In this document: one piece after another, positions 48,001 to 56,821 of the stretch
How positions within the stretch are numbered: the stretch's first letter is position 1
Layout of the letters: every line of letters starts with the position of its first letter
Assembly (NCBI RefSeq): GCF_002775205.1
Contig: NC_036464.1
Location: 372,001 to 436,000 of the forward strand
Direction of reading: 5' to 3'
Length of the DNA: 64,000 nt
From: Xiphophorus maculatus
Lineage: Eukaryota > Chordata > Actinopteri > Cyprinodontiformes > Poeciliidae
Position numbers and translations under genes: made by a program
The notes under the pieces: generated by a model
The model's input: the letters and a program-made list of their open reading frames with translations, nothing else
Told to the model about the DNA's origin: nothing
Databases searched by the model: none

Positions 48001-51000
48001 TATCAGTTAGGTTTCCGTTAATCTTGATTCTGGCCACTGGTGATTTATATAAGGTCCTCACACACTGTACGGCCTTTTCATTAAAACCAAATTTTCCAAG
48101 TGCTTTATATAAGAAGTTCCAGCTTACGCTGTCGAAAGCTTTCTCTGCATCGAGACTGATTAAAATAGCTCTTATTTTTTTACTTTGAATATGGTCTATA
48201 ATGTGAAGTGCCCTCCTGATATTATCCCGTGTTTGGCGACCTTTAATGAATCCTGTTTGGTCCTCATCAATGATATCTCCAATGAATTGTTCAAATCGTT
48301 TTGCTAATATTGAGGTATAAATTTTATAATCCATGTTTAGAATAGATATTGGTCTATAATCAGAGCATGTCTCACTCACCTTTTTTTTTGGAATAACTGT
48401 TATAATTGCTTCTCTCCAAGATGGAGGAAGCACTGCATGTTCCAGAGTATAGTTAAATGATTTTTCTAGTAATGGTAGGAGATCTTCACTAAAGGATTTG
48501 TACCACTCGGATGGCAATCCATCACTACCTGGTGTTTTACCGTTTTTTAACCTATTAATTGCTTTTTGTATTTCTATTCTTGTTATGGGAGAAGTGAGAA
48601 GTTTATTCTGGGTTTCTCCAATTGAGGGCAAGTCCAGTAAATCCAGGAAGGTTTCTATCTGTCCATCGTCAGCGGACAGAGGTTGACTGTATAATCTTTG
48701 ATAGTACGTCCTAAACATGTCCTCAATAATTACAGGGTCGTGTGTCATTTGATTTGTTTCACCATCTTTTAATTTATAGATATTCCTATCCGACTGCTGC
48801 TTTTTCAGTTTCTTTGCCAGCAGTTTTTTTCCTTTAGGCCCGACTTCATGGTATGATTGTCTAATAAATTTTGATTTCTTTTCAATTTCATATGTAAGCA
48901 TTTTATCAATGTTGTTTCTTACATCTTTTATTTTAATAAGCAGATTGGGATTTTGGGTTGATTTATGTTGTTTTTCTAGATCTATTAATTTAACTCTTTC
49001 TTTTTCATAGGCTTCCATTCTGGATTTTTTAAGAGCCACAGTTTTTGAAATCAGTTTTCCTCTTAATACTGCCTTAAGTGCGTCCCACAGTATTACCGGG
49101 TTAACCTGACCATCGTCATTCTCCTCTATGTAGGTTTTGATATCATTAGAAATTTCAGTTTTGAATGTTTTGTGGTTCAGCAAGCCTACATTTAATCGCC
49201 AAGTTGTTTTGCGTTTACTGGAAAGTAAGTTAAGTTTTAATGTTAGGGAAGAATGATCAGATATACTTGTTTCTTCTATTTTACATTCCTTTACTTTATA
49301 TATGTCAGATTTATTCATGAAAAGGTAGTCAATTCTGGAATAACTTTTATTGGGCGCAGAATAGTGGGTATAATCCTTTGTTTTAGGGTTTAATTCCCTC
49401 CAGACATCAACAAACCCAAATTCTTCAAGTGCCAGTTTAAATTTTTTTGTAGTTAAATTTTGTTGTTTTTTATCATTTGTTGTATCAAGCTTCGTGTTCA
49501 ATATCATATTGAAATCTCCTCCCAAGATCAGCATTCCCTCTGTTTCCATAATTATTTTATTGAGGAGATTATTAAGAAATTGAATATTGGTGTTTGGGGG
49601 GTTGTAGACATTGACCAGTGTTACCTTTACGTTTTCAAGAGTCCCCTTCACTATCACATATCTCCCTTCTTTATCTGATAGATCATGGCTGCAGTCAAAT
49701 TTTACTGAGTCATGAATTAAAATTGAAACTCCTCTTTTGTTTCCAAGTCTGAATGAGCTATAAAATGTATTTGAGTAGCCAAAGCCCCTCAGTTTTTCAT
49801 GTTCTGATTTAGACAGGTGTGTTTCCTGTAAATAAATTACCTGCGCATTCTCTTTTCGCATTTTAGTTAAAATTTTTTTGCGTTTTATAGGATTGTTCAT
49901 ACCGTTCACATTCAACGAAACAATCTTGATACTATCAACCATTATTTAGTTTAGAAAGGTCACCCTTTGATATCAGAAAAAGAACCCCCAACAAATAACT
50001 AAACGAGCTATTAAAACATAGATGAACAAATAGAACAGAAACTTCCAAAGGTAGAGATGTGTAAGGACATCCCTCCAGGTCCCTGCTGGTGGGAGGAAGG
50101 CAAAACACCACCCTAAGGTGGGGGCCCTCTCTAGTAGTAGCCTGAGGTCTACTTATACTAGATAAGTCCAACATTTGGTAAACTCTGCAACATTTACTCC
50201 ATTCGGTATTTGGTTAAATATCTAACAAAGACCTATAACAGATAACTTTGGTAACAGAAGCTCTTATAATAATGCGAACCTATGGTTCAATGTTCAGTCA
50301 CTGGTCTTCACGTCTGAACTCGGTAAGCTTCTCCCTCGCGCGTTGACCTGCATCGGTGTTGATAATCCGTTTCCATGGCAACAGTGAGTCGAGCCTCTCC
50401 TTGGCCAATCTTATCTTGTTTTCTTTTGGAACCCAGGTCAAGCCGAAGCCTCTCTTGATCATATCCGATGCCGTTTCGTCCGCGTTCTCATAGGTCCGCA
50501 CTCCAGAGTCCCAGAAGATTCTCATCTTTGTGTACGGCGTCTGGAATCTGATACCTTTCTGTTTCAAAGCTGCCTTTAATGGGCCGTACGCTTTGCGTCT
50601 TTCTATGACATCCGAAGCATAATCGTTATCAAAATAAAGACGTTTGCCTTCCATCTCCATTTTCTGCTCCCACGCTTTCTTTAGAATAATTTCTTTAGTA
50701 TTGAATTGCAAGAAATTCACAATTATAGATCTCGGGGCTTTGTTAGGAGGCGGTCTGGGTACCAAAGCTCGGTGTGCCCGCTGTATCTGGAGTTCACTTC
50801 CATCTGGTAACTTCAGCTGTTTATTTAGCAAATCGGTGACAAACTCTGAGACCGATCTACCTTCTTTGCCTTCCGGAACTCCATAGATACGAAGATTATT
50901 TCTCCGGCTTCGACTCTCCAGATCCACAAGTTTGTCGTTCATAGCTTTGTTCCTTTCTAATGTCTCAAGCAGCTCATTTTTCATTTCGAAGCACGCAGCT

Positions 51001-54000
51001 TCCAGGTCAGCCACTCGGGTCTGTATCTCGGTGATACTGCCCTTCTGGTTCTGCAGCTCGCACATCATTTCCTCCCTGAATCTGCTGAGATCTTCCTTCA
51101 TTGTGGCTTTTACATCTTCTTTGAGTTTTTCTATGTCGTGCTTCATTTCGTTTTTAAACTCTTTTAGTTCTTTTGAAAGCGTCTTGATACCCTCCAGCAA
51201 CGCGTATTGCTGTGAGTCAAGGCTAGCCTTCCTCGTGGTAGCATTAGCTTCATCTCCACTAGCATCTCCCGACTGTTCGTCATTTTCTTGTGTTTTAGTC
51301 GTTTTCTTTTCGGTCTTGTTAGTTTTCGGCATTTTCCCCCTTTAAGTGATTTAGCCTGTCGTTTTGATAATTATCTGAATTAAGCGAGGGGGAAAAGTTT
51401 AATTACCGTCACGGAGGAGCCTGTTTTTATGCGGCCATCTTGTTGCAGCGTTGACCCGGAAGTCCTGTGTTTCTTATTTAATGGAAACAATTGCAAAATT
51501 GTTGAGTTTTTTTTAACATTGGCAGAATATTGATCAAATTTAGCTCACATTTGCAAAGGAAGCGCAGCTAGTGACACAGGAGATTCACCGATGCTTTTTT
51601 AAGAAGTTGTTTTGCTAAAAGTAATCAAAGAAAACTGTTAAACAGTTTTTAAGTCACTATAGCATGATAAATAAATATAATTATGAAAACCGATGTAACT
51701 TGTTTGTTGCTTACCGATGTTTAGGAAATCTGAGCGATACTGGCAGGTCATTCCAAATCCGAAATCTCTCCAAAATCCAGCGTCTTTTTTGTGAATCTGA
51801 AGATAAAAGTTCATTTTACATCATTTAAGGTTATTCAACATTAATATGAGTGTTGACTTTAGGGGTCTTACCAGCTGTTGTTCAATAGGTGGAGCCAGCT
51901 CCAAGCTTCCGTAAACGATGGCCGGATTGTACAGACTGAACACAACTGGGTAGAAAACCTTCTTGTCTGCAAAAGCATGAGAAAAATTCATTAAACACTG
52001 GAGCGTTAAACTGGGAATATAAAGATCCGAACATGTGGAGGAACTTACTGGGAGCGGCGTGGAGCCGGCACGTGTTCAAGAAGTCAAGGGAGAAACGAAT
52101 GTCCACGTCGCAGAAAAACATCAGGATGTCGCCGTTCTTCCACGCATTGGCGCCGATGTCCAAACCGCGGCCGCGAGAAAACTCCTCGTCCACCGGGATC
52201 AGAGTGTAATTAGAGAAAGTCTCCTCTCTGCAGGGAAAACCAACATTTCATACAGTTTATATGGATAAAAACTGGCAAAGTGGGGCGTGCCGTGGTGGCG
52301 TAGCGGTTAGCGCGACCCATGTTTGGAGGCCTTGAGTCCTCGACACGGCCGTCGCCGGTTCAACTCCTGGACCCGCCGACATTTGCCGCATGTCTTCCCC
52401 TCTTTTCTGTCAGCCTACTTTCAAAAAATAAGTGACACTAGAGCCCACAAAAAACCCCGGGGCGGGTTAAAAAAACAAACAAAAACTGGCAAAGTGACGA
52501 GGGCTGAAATGAATAATCGATTATTTAAAGAATCGGTTCATCGCTAATGAAAGTATACAGATACAAAAAAGGCCATTTGCTGAAAAGACACTCATATATA
52601 GATAATGAATGCAAATTCATATTATTGCACTTTAGGCAATTAAATGTTTCTTATTTAAAAAAGGAATTAAAATATTATTTGCATCTTTTCATGTATCTCT
52701 GATATAAAAAGTCTTAAGTGGATAAATGGAAAATCAGTGGAAAATGCACATTTTTTTATGTAATTAATCAGATTCTAACAAAATTTCAACTTCATTTTGC
52801 TAATAATATATTATCACCACTTTATTCTCCTGTGTTTTTACTTTAAATGGTTCTTCTCTGATTTTTTGATTGAAATAAATATTAATAACTAAGTTTCCTT
52901 TTCTGTCCAGTTCACCAGTGAGTGGAAGGTTTGAGTTTTTTATCGTTGTGACTTAATCTGGAAAAGTCCAAGTAGAATGAAAAGATGTGTGTTTACTTTG
53001 TGTAACTTGAAATAAAAAATAAATACATAATAAAAAAAAATAGTGTGGAAAATAATATAAAGTGATAAAAGCACAAGAAGACAAACCTGGACATTTTCTC
53101 GAGTGATGACTTCACTTCCTGCAGACCTTCCTGTCCAAAATAAACCACGGTGAGATGGACCTGCCTGTCCCGCTGAACACACACCTCCCTGAAAACAGAT
53201 TATTTTTATTTTCATTAGTATTCAGTTCCCACAGAGCTGTTTAAATCAACAACAAGCAGCTTCATTTCTCACAGACATCAGAGGCTCGTCGTCTCACCGG
53301 AAGTTTTGTAAGAACTGTGAGAAAGTGTCGACTCGGCCCGCCAGCGGCACGATGATGTTGATGATCATCCCCAGCGTCTCCACCGATGTGCTCCGGACTT
53401 TCATTATCGGCCCGAACGGCCGGAAGAGCGAGACGTGTCGAAAGCTGCTGGAGTCCTCCTTGGCGAAGAAAAGCTCGTAGAGCGTCCCTTTGTCTCGCTC
53501 CGTCCTGTACAGGCCTGCAGCGCCGAGACGCAGCGACAAAACCGAGACAGCAGAGCAAAAACAGTCGTAATATCATCAGAATGAGGTAAAATGAGGAGTT
53601 TAGCATCTTGGCTTCATTTAAAGGTAAATAAATATTAAATCACATCAAATTATCAGCAGCAGAACTTTGAAATGAGCAAACGACTGAGTGTTTCAAGCTC
53701 ATCATGTCAGATTTATAATGAGATTTTTTCTCATAAAAACGACTTTTTTCCTCTTAATTTTTAAAGAGGAAAATTTTTAAGATTACATTTTTAAGGTAGA
53801 ATTGCCTCAATACTCAATTTCATGACCTTATTATCATAATTGAACAAAATTAATTGCAACCTGAGTCCAATGCTCTGTCATAAAACTCACAGAAGGAATG
53901 AATGAAATTAAAATATTTTCTGTAATTTCTAATTACTTTTTTAGAAAAAATATTAAGAATTAAAAAAGATTAAGATCAGATATTGGATCTTACGGAAGAG

Positions 54001-55013
54001 GATTAGGGCCAAAATAAGTCAGTGATGTGACTTTGCAATTCTGAGAATTCTGAGATTAAAGACAAAATTCTGACACTGAAGTCAGAATTCATACTTTTCA
54101 TATCAAAATATTAATTTCAGAATTCCTAAAGTAAAATTTCTGAGGTTTAAACCAAAACTCAAGATTGTGATAAAAAAGTCAAAGTTCAGAGATTTAAATT
54201 GAATTCTGACTTCAATCAGAATTTATACTTTTAATTCTGAGATCAAAGTCATAATTTGTACTTTTCATATCAAAATATTGAAGTTAGAACTCTCAGACTA
54301 AAGTTTGTATTTTTGGCCCTGTTGCTGTTCCGTAGGGCTCTGTTTGTTTGTACTGTCTTGCCTTCCATAAAGTGGCTGTCAGCGTAGGTCTGCCTCTGCA
54401 TGGGGACGTCCTCCTCCACGCCGTCCTCCTCGTCCGGGTTGTTGATGATGTCCAGCGCCGCCTCCACCGCCTCCACCAGCTCGTCCCGCCGGTCCTTGCG
54501 GACCGGCTTCTCCTCCGGGTGCCGGGTCAGCCCCATCTCCAGCTGGTACACCTTGGAGGAGGTGAAGCTCTCGAAGGGCACCAGGGCGTACTCGCTGGGC
54601 AGCCGCGCCCCGGCGTTGACCTCGGCCTTGTCGATCTGGGAGTGCAGGAACTCCAGCAGGTCGCCGGGCTCCTGGTCTCGGGTCTCGCCCAGGCCCTGCA
54701 CGCCCAGCGGCTCCTTCTTCTCCTGCATCAGCTTCAGCTTGTCGCTCATCTCCTGCAGCTCCTGCTTGAGCTGCGCGATCTGCCGCTTGAGGCTGGAGGC
54801 GCGGCTCAGGTGGCGCTCCTCGTGCTCCTGCAGCAGCGCCTGGTAGTACTCCCTGCCGAAGGGCTCGCCCGCCGCGCCGGGCAGCGTCTGGCTGGCGTCG
54901 GCCGGCGGCGTGCACTCCAGCAGGTAGGCGAATAGCAGCAGCACCAGGAGCAGGAAGAGGGCCAGCAGGAGCCAGCGGACCCGGCCCTGCAAGGGGAACC
55001 CCCGCCTGGGCAT
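45032..55013 (-). CDS. csgalnact2: csgalnact2, chondroitin sulfate N-acetylgalactosaminyltransferase 2, 7 coding exons
   Basis: Complete coding region of a Golgi type II membrane glycosyltransferase that adds beta-1,4-GalNAc to start and extend chondroitin/dermatan sulfate. Exons in transcript order: 54362-55013, 53298-53514, 53087-53188, 52049-52227, 51872-51966, 51715-51796, 45032-45324; total 1620 nt, 539 residues plus TGA (human CSGALNACT2 is 542). Residues 1-13 are basic and cytosolic, 14-32 the signal anchor ([14 protein letters not shown]), about 50-100 a coiled-coil stem ([16 protein letters not shown]), then the catalytic domain with [24 protein letters not shown], metal-binding DVD at 364-366, [17 protein letters not shown], and GWGVED at 451-456. 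It ends KTQSKTEA. Family sequence ([22 protein letters not shown]) favours CSGALNACT2 over CSGALNACT1. A GTG one codon upstream of the ATG is not used as start. The sixth intron carries a full-length L1. Confidence 0.96.
45780..45971. repeat. left half of older repeat split by the L1
   Basis: AACAACCTGATGTTTCTACT ... GGAAGTAGTTGTAG ... ; resumes at 51466 with ATTTAATGGAAACAATTG up to about 51570. Confidence 0.65.
45972..45986. repeat. L1 target-site duplication, left copy
   Basis: TGTGTTTCTTATTTA, 15 bp, directly adjoining the poly(A/T) tail. Identical to 51466-51480. Confidence 0.95.
46181..49942 (-). CDS. L1 ORF2 protein: APE endonuclease + reverse transcriptase (1253 aa)
   Basis: Single open frame. 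Endonuclease domain (1-240): SLNVNG with N11, catalytic E40 in QETHL, D143/N145 in GGDFN, and S228-D229-H230 in SDHS. Reverse transcriptase (about 455-760): [35 protein letters not shown] with D598, [12 protein letters not shown], and FADD at 698-701. A C-terminal Cys-rich knuckle (CWRNC ... HAHVFWLC) lies at about 1123-1142. All catalytic residues I could check are present and the length fits the L1 clade. ORF2 nicks target DNA and copies the RNA by target-primed reverse transcription. Confidence 0.95.
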   Translation of the reverse strand: MVDSIKIVSLNVNGMNNPIKRKKILTKMRKENAQVIYLQETHLSKSEHEKLRGFGYSNTFYSSFRLGNKRGVSILIHDSVKFDCSHDLSDKEGRYVIVKGTLENVKVTLVNVYNPPNTNIQFLNNLLNKIIMETEGMLILGGDFNMILNTKLDTTNDKKQQNLTTKKFKLALEEFGFVDVWRELNPKTKDYTHYSAPNKSYSRIDYLFMNKSDIYKVKECKIEETSISDHSSLTLKLNLLSSKRKTTWRLNVGLLNHKTFKTEISNDIKTYIEENDDGQVNPVILWDALKAVLRGKLISKTVALKKSRMEAYEKERVKLIDLEKQHKSTQNPNLLIKIKDVRNNIDKMLTYEIEKKSKFIRQSYHEVGPKGKKLLAKKLKKQQSDRNIYKLKDGETNQMTHDPVIIEDMFRTYYQRLYSQPLSADDGQIETFLDLLDLPSIGETQNKLLTSPITRIEIQKAINRLKNGKTPGSDGLPSEWYKSFSEDLLPLLEKSFNYTLEHAVLPPSWREAIITVIPKKKVSETCSDYRPISILNMDYKIYTSILAKRFEQFIGDIIDEDQTGFIKGRQTRDNIRRALHIIDHIQSKKIRAILISLDAEKAFDSVSWNFLYKALGKFGFNEKAVQCVRTLYKSPVARIKINGNLTDNIKLERSTRQGCCLSPTLFAIYIEPLAQHLRQHNDLKGIDIHNEFHTIGLFADDVICYLSNPENSLPCLIKQLEIFGFYSGYKLNLKKTQVLTFGYTPSETIRRQYKLNWNATIMTYLGIQLTKNMDDLYKANFIKVDQEIKRDIRRWDVLTLDFSSRIETIKTNVLPRLLYLFLALPIEIPDRQFKTWNRIISGFIWNAKKPRIRFETLQLPKEKGGMALPDFREYYHAAQITPIINISDINYEAKWKNIEQKVHGRELRSIIGDIETTKNTLEKVNAITSFSLGKWLYIIRKYKLEEQLCLIQWPAYNKYFTQDLRFKQWLERGLTALCVVLKDGHFKSFQELQQEFALSTQDHFRYLQLRDFYNKEIKHRVDQNENGIVKMLVETYKGKKLRTVSLIYKHLLENRGTNTLDIKTKWERELDILLTENDWLSIWKTQTTTSSSRIWREHCWKNIIRFFITPKITSKFKSIVQPCWRNCGEFDVNHAHVFWLCPRITQFWNEIHKEIVKILGYTIPKTGLVLYLGLLENVVLNNDCYLFKILLVAAKKVITRKWCQSDPPTRKEWIQTVNSLYEMEILTHRLRTQEEQCQDKWEKWINITSTLQD
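50298..51332 (-). CDS. L1 ORF1 protein (344 aa)
   Basis: RNA-binding chaperone of the L1 ribonucleoprotein. Residues 1-40 are polar and charged; about 40-140 is a heptad-rich coiled coil ([19 protein letters not shown]); the RRM-like domain starts at [13 protein letters not shown] (143-155), the hallmark of L1 ORF1p, with QRAHRA at about 184-189 and [10 protein letters not shown] at 201; a basic C-terminal domain follows. Length matches vertebrate L1 ORF1 (about 340). The ATG is a true ATG 133 nt from the element's 5' end. No stop or frameshift is present. Confidence 0.93.
   Translation of the reverse strand: MPKTNKTEKKTTKTQENDEQSGDASGDEANATTRKASLDSQQYALLEGIKTLSKELKEFKNEMKHDIEKLKEDVKATMKEDLSRFREEMMCELQNQKGSITEIQTRVADLEAACFEMKNELLETLERNKAMNDKLVDLESRSRRNNLRIYGVPEGKEGRSVSEFVTDLLNKQLKLPDGSELQIQRAHRALVPRPPPNKAPRSIIVNFLQFNTKEIILKKAWEQKMEMEGKRLYFDNDYASDVIERRKAYGPLKAALKQKGIRFQTPYTKMRIFWDSGVRTYENADETASDMIKRGFGLTWVPKENKIRLAKERLDSLLPWKRIINTDAGQRAREKLTEFRREDQ
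51431..51442 (-). promoter_or_regulatory. YY1-like motif in L1 5' UTR
   Basis: Minus-strand CAAGATGGCCGC begins at nucleotide 24 of the element. CAAGATGGCCG is the YY1-site form known from the start of the mammalian L1 promoter, where it sets the transcription start. Function here is inferred by analogy. Confidence 0.6.
51466..51480. repeat. L1 target-site duplication, right copy
   Basis: TGTGTTTCTTATTTA, identical 15-bp copy at the 5' end of the element; continues into ATGGAAACAATTG of the older host repeat. Confidence 0.95.
52283..52480 (+). mobile_element. tRNA-derived SINE with perfect 16-bp TSD
   Basis: A 198-bp element in a csgalnact2 intron. It begins with a tRNA-like head holding a pol III A box (GTGGCGTAGCGGTTAGCGC, about 52294-52312) and B box (GGTTCAACTCC, 52357-52367), followed by a non-tRNA body and an A-rich tail (AAAAAAACAAAC). 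It is flanked by identical AAAAACTGGCAAAGTG at 52267-52282 and 52481-52496. It lies antisense to csgalnact2. It is not a functional tRNA: anticodon arm and 3' acceptor pairing are not maintained. Confidence 0.9.
53515..54361 (-). other. csgalnact2: GC-AG intron of csgalnact2
   Basis: The first coding exon ends HFMEG with donor GGAAG|GCAAGAC and the next begins after CTGCAG with [10 protein letters not shown]. The nearest GT downstream (.. ACA|GTACAA) gives a phase that cannot join the next exon at any nearby AG, so the GC donor is required by reading frame. The intron also contains degenerate AATTCTGAC-type repeats (about 53990-54290). Confidence 0.82.
53990..54290. repeat. degenerate AATTCTGAGATTAAAGTCA repeats
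   Basis: Imperfect units around AGAATTC/TTCTGAGAT in the GC-AG intron of csgalnact2. Confidence 0.5.
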
Positions 55014-55141
55014 CACGTCCGCATGCGACCTACAACTGGGAAGTCTGCATCGCGATCCTCCTGCTCACATCGCACAAAGTACTCGTCTAAAACGTGACGC
55101 TTTGCTGGCGTTTCATGGCTCCGTTTTGTTCCAACAATCAG
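55014..55141 (-). promoter_or_regulatory. csgalnact2: csgalnact2 5' leader with four short upstream ORFs
   Basis: Upstream of the start codon the exon extends to a strong acceptor (T-run then CCTTCACAG, exon start at 55141). Read on the minus strand the leader holds four AUGs before the main one: a 9-codon uORF (MKRQQSVTF), an ATG-TGA start-stop, a 6-codon uORF (MQTSQL), and a 3-codon uORF (MRT) whose TGA overlaps the main ATG as TGATG. Such leaders usually lower translation; the TGATG overlap would allow termination-reinitiation. The sequence is seen, the effect inferred. Confidence 0.7.
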
Positions 55142-56199
55142 CTGTGAAGGAAAAAAAAAACACAGGATAACGACACCTGCCAACTTAACAAATATTACTG
55201 AGTGATAAATCCTCCCATAAATTAATTAGATAAATGATAATGTTGTCTTGAGACCATTTTCAAGTAATATAATATAATGCAATAATAATAATAATGCAAA
55301 AACACAATCTCAAATATCAATAAACTCTAAATTATAATGAAAATTAAATTAATTAAATATCTAAAAAATAAACAAAATAATAAATAAAACTCCTTATATC
55401 AATATCATGCTATGTAGCAGTCGCTGCGTTTTCATTACAAAGGTGCCCAAAACTTTGTCGGTATTCCCGTTATGGTGAAACCCCCTTCACAATTTTCCAA
55501 TTGCAGTTTTTCCATTACATAAGAAATGTGTTTAAAAAACATGCTTGACACTATTTATGTCTCAAAGTGTAAATCGAGCTCAAAGCAGATTAACACAGGC
55601 AGAATTCAGTTTCTGCTGTCACCACTGAGTCAGTCTAGTCTTTCTTCTCCTTAACCACATTGAGACACGTCTAACATTTTTCTTCCACTCAACTTTCCAA
55701 GAATTATCTTGGAAACAGCACCTAGCCTCTTTAGCGATGACAGCTTGAGGAAGTAAGTGACCGTCAAGTCAGCACTTTTTTCTATGATAGTAAAACACAG
55801 CATGGTTATAACGTAGCATTTCTGTAATGAAAGACCATCTTTTATTAGTCTCATGTCGTATTTTAACGGTCAGGCGAACTGACTTTGGTTTTCATAAACG
55901 AAAACATAGGAAATAAACGCCTAAAATATAACAAAATGAATCCAAAAAGAATTTAATCGACACACGTTGATAACCGTTTCAATAATATTCATTTTTATTG
56001 ATTAAACATCGTATTTACGAACTAGCCGAGCCGTTACTGTACTTACAACTGTAGTCTTATTTTGAAAAATCAAAAGCGGAAACACGGAAGGTTCTGAGAC
56101 CTTAGAGACGTTGAGCTCTCCGCGACGCCTCCAGCTTATCTAGCTCCCTAAAATAACGCTCATTAATCGGTGATGGTAGCTAAAAAAAATGTTCCTCAC

Positions 56200-56335
56200 C
56201 TGGTTTTGCGTTCGTCCATGTCTGCTTGTGCTCGAAGCGGAAATGTTTCCCACGAAACCAGCAGCCGAGAGCAGCTTCTGCTTACAGAGCGCCACGGAGC
56301 ACAGAGCAAAGAGTGGGTAGCAGTCTACTTCCGGT
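56200..56335 (-). promoter_or_regulatory. csgalnact2: probable csgalnact2 first (untranslated) exon and promoter
   Basis: A good donor (AAAACCAG|GTGAGG, exon end at 56200) follows a GC-richer stretch on the minus strand, 1 kb upstream of the leader exon. An ATG 20 nt before the donor would, after splicing to 55141, give a seven-codon uORF MDERKTS spanning the junction. An ETS-type CTTCCGG lies at about 56328-56334. The right limit is a guess because no transcription start can be read from sequence. Confidence 0.5.
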
Positions 56336-56645
56336 CACAGGAGAGCCAATAGGAACTTTGTTGGCAAGTGACGTCATAAATCACGCTGCTTCTCTTGTAT
56401 CTCACAGTAATTATTTTACAACTCAGAACGCCATCAATTTCCTCGTGGGAAATAAAATGTTTTTGTAACTTAAATATATAATGAAGGAAAGATCTCCTGT
56501 AGCAGTCTGTGTTACAGTGTTCATATGTTGACAAACTATCATGAAGAGGACGCGTAGGGGTTATTTAAAAAAAGCAAATTAGTCCTTTTTTATTTTCTTA
56601 TCATTAGTAGCATTAAAATAAACTCCTACGGCATTTTGAGATTGT

Positions 56646-56705
56646 ATAATATAATATAATATAATATAATATAATATAATATAATATAATATAATATAAT
56701 ATAAT
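56646..56705. repeat. (ATAAT)12 microsatellite
   Basis: Twelve uninterrupted ATAAT pentamers, adjoining the left end of the RTE-like fragment and continuous with its apparent target duplication. Confidence 0.95.
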
Positions 56706-56707
56706 AA

Positions 56708-56821
56708 CGACAGACTGGAGAATTGTCCAGGGTGTACCTCGCCTCTCGCCCGGAACGTTAGCTGGAGATGGGCACCAGCAACCCTCTAAGGGACAAGGGT
56801 GTACAGAAAATGGATGGATGG
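56708..56821 (+). mobile_element. 5'-truncated RTE (Rex3-like) LINE 3' fragment
   Basis: 114 bp ending in TGGATGGATGG, the GATG-type tail of fish RTE/Rex3 elements, with the common upstream text CAGGGTGTACCTCGCCTCTC. Flanked by ATAATATAATAA on both sides (56696-56707, 56822-56833). Family assigned from memory of the tail. Confidence 0.55.

Larger units (their letters stand above)
45987..51465 (-). mobile_element. full-length L1-clade LINE, both ORFs open
   Basis: A 5479-bp element on the minus strand, in sense with csgalnact2, in the intron between exons 51715-51796 and 45032-45324. It has a short 5' UTR (51333-51465), ORF1 (50298-51332), a 355-nt spacer, ORF2 (46181-49942), a 3' UTR with AATAAAAATAAAG next to the tail, and an uninterrupted 23-nt poly(A) (T at 45987-46009). 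It is flanked by perfect 15-bp target duplications. The intact frames and tail imply a recent insertion that could still be mobile. Confidence 0.96.

Noticed and set aside
52283-52370. tRNA gene
   Set aside because: A and B boxes are present but the cloverleaf is not maintained and the body, tail and TSDs mark a SINE.
54348-54935. 195- and 178-codon open frames overlapping the first csgalnact2 exon
   Set aside because: Shadows of the GC-rich exon; the Ala/Gly- and Leu/Val-rich composition is typical of wrong-frame reading.
55014-55016. GTG as csgalnact2 start giving MMPRRG
   Set aside because: An ATG follows at once and fits the family N-terminus MPRRG; eukaryotic GTG initiation is not supported here.
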